Positions 60,546 through 64,000 of a stretch of 64,000 nt of DNA are shown piece after piece; positions within the stretch are counted from its first letter, which is position 1; each line of letters begins with the position of its first letter. The notes under the pieces were generated by a model. The model was given only the letters and a program-made list of their open reading frames with translations, made no database searches and was not told where the DNA came from. This DNA is from Pseudomonas sp. v388 (GTDB lineage: Bacteria > Pseudomonadota > Gammaproteobacteria > Pseudomonadales > Pseudomonadaceae). A program made the position numbers and the translations under genes. The DNA lies in the NCBI RefSeq assembly GCF_003935425.1, contig NZ_RHQN01000003.1:310001-374000 (forward strand), in the 5' to 3' direction.

Positions 60546-63452
60546 GTGAGCTTGACCCCTTCTCCCACCAGATCTTGCATCGACAGCGCCCGCACAGGGC
60601 TGATCGCCATCGCACGCCAACTGGCCGAACTCTGCCCCGACATGCGACAACAGGCCCAGGACATCGCCAGTGGCATTATCAAGAAACATACCGGCCAGGA
60701 GATCGCGCCCGATACCGTTTACTGGCACCGTTTTTCCTCATCCGTCAGCAGCTCCGCGACCTTTACCGGCTGGCGGCATTCAGGCCCGCCACTGGAGTCC
60801 ATGACCTTGCCACAGCTGGTCCTGCATCGGTTCGATGCCCAGGCACAGGATTACTGGGATGAGCTGGATTCGATAGGCGGCTTCTACACCGCAGGACCGC
60901 AAACAGACAGCTTCGATGAACACAACGAAGTGAAGATGCATGCAGCGAGCGTCATGAACGATTTGTGGGCGCTGGATTTCAGCGCACAGTACCGAGCGAA
61001 ACTCGAACACTTCTGGCAAACCTGCGCCGAGGACTTCCGCGCCCTGGCCAAGGCCAACTTCCTGTCCAAGGCCCTTGAGGAGCGGCACAGCGGTCATCTG
61101 GCCGACGTCGATTTCCAAACGATCCTCGACGGTGTCGCGAGAGACTTCCTGGTGCCGGTTCAGTTCTCGATGCTGCGCGCGACAGCCACCCCATCCCCAG
61201 GCCTGCGCATCACTGCATTCGACATCGGTGGCTACGAAGCCAGCGATATCCTGCGTATCGTCACGCCTCACGGAAAGCAGATTCTCTACATACCCGGCGA
61301 AACCGTTGCAATTCATGTATTCCACGACCACCGCCAATTGAATGACTGGCTTATCAGCGAAACGGCGAAGCTGGATGACCGGGCGCGTTTCCTCTTGCAC
61401 TTTCCGCTGTCATTGCGCCATGAAAGCGACAACGACGTTGGCCTGGAGCACCTGCTGGACCTGCTGCCCACCACCGATGCCTCGTTACTCAACAAGCACG
61501 ACCGTGACCTGGGGACGGATGCGTTCACCTGGCTCAGGGACAAGGCGCGCCAGCGCATGAACGCCGACGCCGAGCTGTACCTGCGCTCCAACGGCGATCT
61601 GCGCAAGCAGATGTGGATCGGCTATCTAAATGCGTTCTCCAGAGTTCTCGGCCCTTTGGCGGCGATTGACTGGCCCATTGCACTAGCAGTGGTGGGCGCG
61701 GGGCTGGCAGACATGGGCTTGAACATTGATCAGGCCGTCAACGGGCACACCACCGCCGAGCGCAAGGCCGGCGTGATCGGAGCCATCACCAGCGCGGTAG
61801 ACGTTCTGTTCAACAGTCTTTTCCTGCTGGGCGGCGCTGCCAAACCGGAACTGCCGACGGCGGAAACCGACGTCGCGCCGACCATGGCGGCGGATGCAGG
61901 CCCTCACCCCGCTGCGCCCACACCAATTCCAGATGCAGCGCCCGTTGAACAGCTCGACCCGCTCGACGGCCTGCAAGCCGGCGTCCAGCTCAGCGGCTTG
62001 ACGCCCATGACCGAAAGCGGGCGAATGCACGGCATCTATCGACTGGCCGACGGTAGCACCTACGTTTCCCTCAGGGGCGCGGCCTATCAGGTTCGATACA
62101 TCAACGAAATGAACAGCTGGGCCGTTATCGATCCGAACAACCCGTTTTCGTTCTACCGCAACGTGCGAATACGCCTCAACGCTGCCGGCCAGTGGGAAGC
62201 GCAAGCCAGCACCGGCCTGCGCGGCGGCGGCCCGGCAGCCTCGCGCCTGGGCCAAGCCCGGGTCGATTACCCGAACAGAGCCAGCCTCTACGACGTCCCC
62301 GACAGCATGAAGGACAGCCTCCTCGATGCCGCCAACGGCGGCGACCGCAAAGTTCTGCAGGGCGATTGGATGAGACGCGATGCACCGCACGATCCCTATG
62401 AGGATTTCAGGGCTATCAGGGAACGGCTGCGCAGCGACGCCGTGACGTTCTTCCGCGAGCTGGAATTACCACGCCGCCCAGCCATACCCGAGCTGGCCGT
62501 CAGCGACACCAACAAAGCCGCGTTGCGCAAACTGCTCGCCGACGCTCCCGGCTTGGTCATCGGCGAAAGCCACGCCGATATCGGCAGCAAGAAATTCCTC
62601 ATCGACAACATGCGACTGTTGAGCAAGCTCAACGTCCGCACCCTGTATCTGGAGCACCTGCTCAACGATTTCCACCTGACCGACCTGAAAGCCTTCGCCC
62701 GAACGGGCCGCATGCCCGAGAACCTGGAGAAGTATCTGAAGATCCTCGACCGCGGCCACCGAACCGACCCGATGGGCCAGTACACGTTTCTGGAGCTGGT
62801 CAAAGCCGCCGTCGACAATCACATCCGGATTCAGCCCATCGACTGCATGGCCAGTTATCGCCTCGCCGGCATGGATGACCCGGACCACTTGCTGCGCATC
62901 AGGATGATGAACTACTACGCCCACACCGAGATTCGCACCGATGCCGTCAACCTGAGCCCAGCAGACAAATGGGTGGCACTGGTCGGCAACGCCCACGCCA
63001 ACACCTTCAACGGCGTGCCCGGTATCAGCGAACTGGAAGGCACCCTCGGCATCCGGGTCGAGGATGTCAGCCTGAACCATCCGCAAGGCTTCTCGGCCGA
63101 TCCCGGAGAAGTCATGGCGGGCGAAATCGGCACACCTTCGAGCCTGGTCAAAAGCGATTTCAGACTGCAAATGGCCGTCAGCCGGATCTATCCGGAGCTA
63201 CCCGTCGAAGAACGCCTCTTCAGTCCGGGCATGTTCCTCATCGATACCAACGCAGGCAAGCCGCTGTTGATCCACCGCGCCTCCGAAGGCTCTGTGGTGC
63301 GAACGCCGATCAAGACCAGCCACAACAAATTCTTCATCGAACGGCCCAGATGGCCAGCAATCAGCGCCCGGCCTTTCGACAACCTGGGACAGTTGACCGA
63401 TGCGCTCAAACTGATGGGCATGAAGGACGTGACGGCTGATGTGACCAAGTAA
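60546..63452 (+). CDS. Dermonecrotic-toxin-like protein with ChaN/TIKI-type C-terminal domain
   Basis: A 968-residue protein without a Sec signal. The N-terminal part (about 1-360) resembles the dermonecrotic toxin domain found in large Pseudomonas toxins (KLEHFWQTCAEDFRALAKAN, LRKQMWIGYLNAFSRVLGP). A hydrophobic segment follows (about 374-430; AAIDWPIALAVVGAGLADMG, ITSAVDVLFNSLFLLGG), then a Pro/Ala-rich linker (about 432-468). The C-terminal third has GESH at 673-676, LYLEH at 700-704, PID near 766 and GNAH at 814-817, the pattern of the ChaN/EreA/TIKI/PMT-C2 superfamily. GTG start at 60546 with GAGG 8 bases upstream; an ATG 22 codons earlier has no ribosome site. The activity, secretion route and target are unknown. 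No immunity gene is visible next to it. Confidence 0.72.
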   Translation: MSLTPSPTRSCIDSARTGLIAIARQLAELCPDMRQQAQDIASGIIKKHTGQEIAPDTVYWHRFSSSVSSSATFTGWRHSGPPLESMTLPQLVLHRFDAQAQDYWDELDSIGGFYTAGPQTDSFDEHNEVKMHAASVMNDLWALDFSAQYRAKLEHFWQTCAEDFRALAKANFLSKALEERHSGHLADVDFQTILDGVARDFLVPVQFSMLRATATPSPGLRITAFDIGGYEASDILRIVTPHGKQILYIPGETVAIHVFHDHRQLNDWLISETAKLDDRARFLLHFPLSLRHESDNDVGLEHLLDLLPTTDASLLNKHDRDLGTDAFTWLRDKARQRMNADAELYLRSNGDLRKQMWIGYLNAFSRVLGPLAAIDWPIALAVVGAGLADMGLNIDQAVNGHTTAERKAGVIGAITSAVDVLFNSLFLLGGAAKPELPTAETDVAPTMAADAGPHPAAPTPIPDAAPVEQLDPLDGLQAGVQLSGLTPMTESGRMHGIYRLADGSTYVSLRGAAYQVRYINEMNSWAVIDPNNPFSFYRNVRIRLNAAGQWEAQASTGLRGGGPAASRLGQARVDYPNRASLYDVPDSMKDSLLDAANGGDRKVLQGDWMRRDAPHDPYEDFRAIRERLRSDAVTFFRELELPRRPAIPELAVSDTNKAALRKLLADAPGLVIGESHADIGSKKFLIDNMRLLSKLNVRTLYLEHLLNDFHLTDLKAFARTGRMPENLEKYLKILDRGHRTDPMGQYTFLELVKAAVDNHIRIQPIDCMASYRLAGMDDPDHLLRIRMMNYYAHTEIRTDAVNLSPADKWVALVGNAHANTFNGVPGISELEGTLGIRVEDVSLNHPQGFSADPGEVMAGEIGTPSSLVKSDFRLQMAVSRIYPELPVEERLFSPGMFLIDTNAGKPLLIHRASEGSVVRTPIKTSHNKFFIERPRWPAISARPFDNLGQLTDALKLMGMKDVTADVTK

Positions 63453-63458
63453 ATGCAA

Positions 63459-63497
63459 AAAGGCCGGAGAAAACCCTAGGGTTGTCTCCGGCCTTTG
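63459..63497. terminator. Bidirectional terminator between the toxin-like gene and guaA
   Basis: AAAGGCCGGAGA (63459-63470) / TCTCCGGCCTTT (63485-63496), a 12-bp perfect stem, with an inner AACCCTAGGGTT palindrome extending it. It has A/T tails on both sides and so serves both convergent genes. Confidence 0.9.
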
Positions 63498-63538
63498 TGT
63501 AGCGGGCTACGGCTTAATCATAAAGCCGGGGCTTGGGG

Positions 63539-64000
63539 TCACTCCCACTCAATCGTCGCCGGCGGCTTGCTCGACACGTCGTAGGTCACTCGCGAGATGC
63601 CTTCGATCTCGTTGATGATGCGGCCGCTGACGGTTTCCAGCAGCTCGTAAGGCAGGTGGGCCCAACGGGCGGTCATGAAGTCGATGGTTTCCACGGCACG
63701 CAGGGCCACGACCCAGGCGTAGCGACGGCCGTCGCCGACCACACCGACAGATTTCACCGGCTGGAACACGACGAATGCCTGGCTGACTTTGTGATACCAG
63801 TCGGCCTTGCGCAGTTCTTCGATGAAGATGTGGTCCGCGCGACGCAGCAGGTCGGCGTATTCCTTCTTCACTTCACCCAGGATCCGCACGCCCAGGCCAG
63901 GGCCTGGGAATGGGTGGCGGTAGACCATGTCGTACGGCAGGCCCAGCTCCAGGCCGAGGCGACGGACTTCGTCCTTGAACAGTTCGCGCAATGGCTCGAC
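63539..64000 (-). CDS. guaA: GMP synthase, C-terminal fragment (cut by window edge)
   Basis: C-terminal dimerisation domain of GMP synthase, which amidates XMP to GMP. Visible: [58 protein letters not shown] and the terminal [11 protein letters not shown], a near-invariant GuaA ending. The ATP pyrophosphatase and glutaminase domains lie beyond position 64000. The reading frame is open to the edge. Confidence 0.97.
   Translation of the reverse strand, partial: VEPLRELFKDEVRRLGLELGLPYDMVYRHPFPGPGLGVRILGEVKKEYADLLRRADHIFIEELRKADWYHKVSQAFVVFQPVKSVGVVGDGRRYAWVVALRAVETIDFMTARWAHLPYELLETVSGRIINEIEGISRVTYDVSSKPPATIEWE

Overview
The window is a piece of a Pseudomonas chromosome. The gene content and order follow the P. 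aeruginosa PAO1 backbone from adk/ppc to guaA: adk, ppc, lptF, lysS, prfB, wspR-A, an old-yellow-enzyme gene, recJ, yaeQ, thrC-hom-dsbC-xerD, rplS-trmD-rimM-rpsP, ffh, purT, purL, mltF, tadA, guaA. The extragenic repeats (cores such as GGAGCGAGCTTGCTCGCG and CGCCAGCAAG) are the REP type common in the fluorescens/syringae side of the genus, so that lineage is more likely than P. aeruginosa itself; the species is not determinable by eye. The DNA is GC-rich and genes are tightly packed. Both ends cut genes: adk (5' part) on the left and guaA (3' part) on the right.

Layout. 1-5.2 kb: central metabolism (adk, ppc), a small unknown protein, and a two-gene envelope lipoprotein operon (DUF4398 + OmpA/LptF) behind a likely AlgU promoter. 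5.2-9.0 kb: a REP cluster, a small membrane protein, a lipoprotein alpha/beta hydrolase with a TTG start, a DUF1704/MATCAP-type HExxxH protein and a TetR regulator. 9.2-11.9 kb: lysS and prfB, the latter with the classical +1 frameshift. 12.0-20.6 kb: the complete Wsp surface-sensing operon (wspA-B-C-D-E-F-R), with overlapping stop/start codons and a diguanylate cyclase as output. 20.9-24.1 kb: a TerB/DUF533 protein and an orphan hybrid histidine kinase. 24.2-28.8 kb: ene-reductase, recJ, yaeQ and a solute-binding-like protein. 29.0-35.2 kb: a DUF3509 protein and a Roc/Pvr-like three-gene phosphorelay (LuxR-type regulator, REC-EAL phosphodiesterase, BvgS-like unorthodox sensor) lying where PAO1 has other genes. 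35.4-43.8 kb: threonine biosynthesis, dsbC, xerD, the ribosomal rpsP operon and ffh. 44.0-52.7 kb: CcsA-like and CorC-like membrane proteins, an MFS symporter, purT, a VUT transporter, DUF1289, gamma carbonic anhydrase, two Nudix hydrolases, an L,D-transpeptidase-fold protein and a NIF3/YqfO-like protein. 52.7-60.3 kb: purL, mltF, tadA and a Tat-exported multicopper oxidase. 60.5-63.5 kb: a 968-residue dermonecrotic-toxin-like protein with a ChaN/TIKI-like C-terminal domain, the one clearly accessory gene. Then guaA.

Two signalling loci act on cyclic di-GMP in opposite directions: Wsp makes it (WspR, GGEEF with intact I-site) and the Roc-like REC-EAL protein should degrade it. REP elements occupy five of the convergent gene junctions, while other convergent pairs use ordinary hairpin terminators or overlap. 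I saw no rRNA, tRNA, CRISPR, prophage or insertion sequence.
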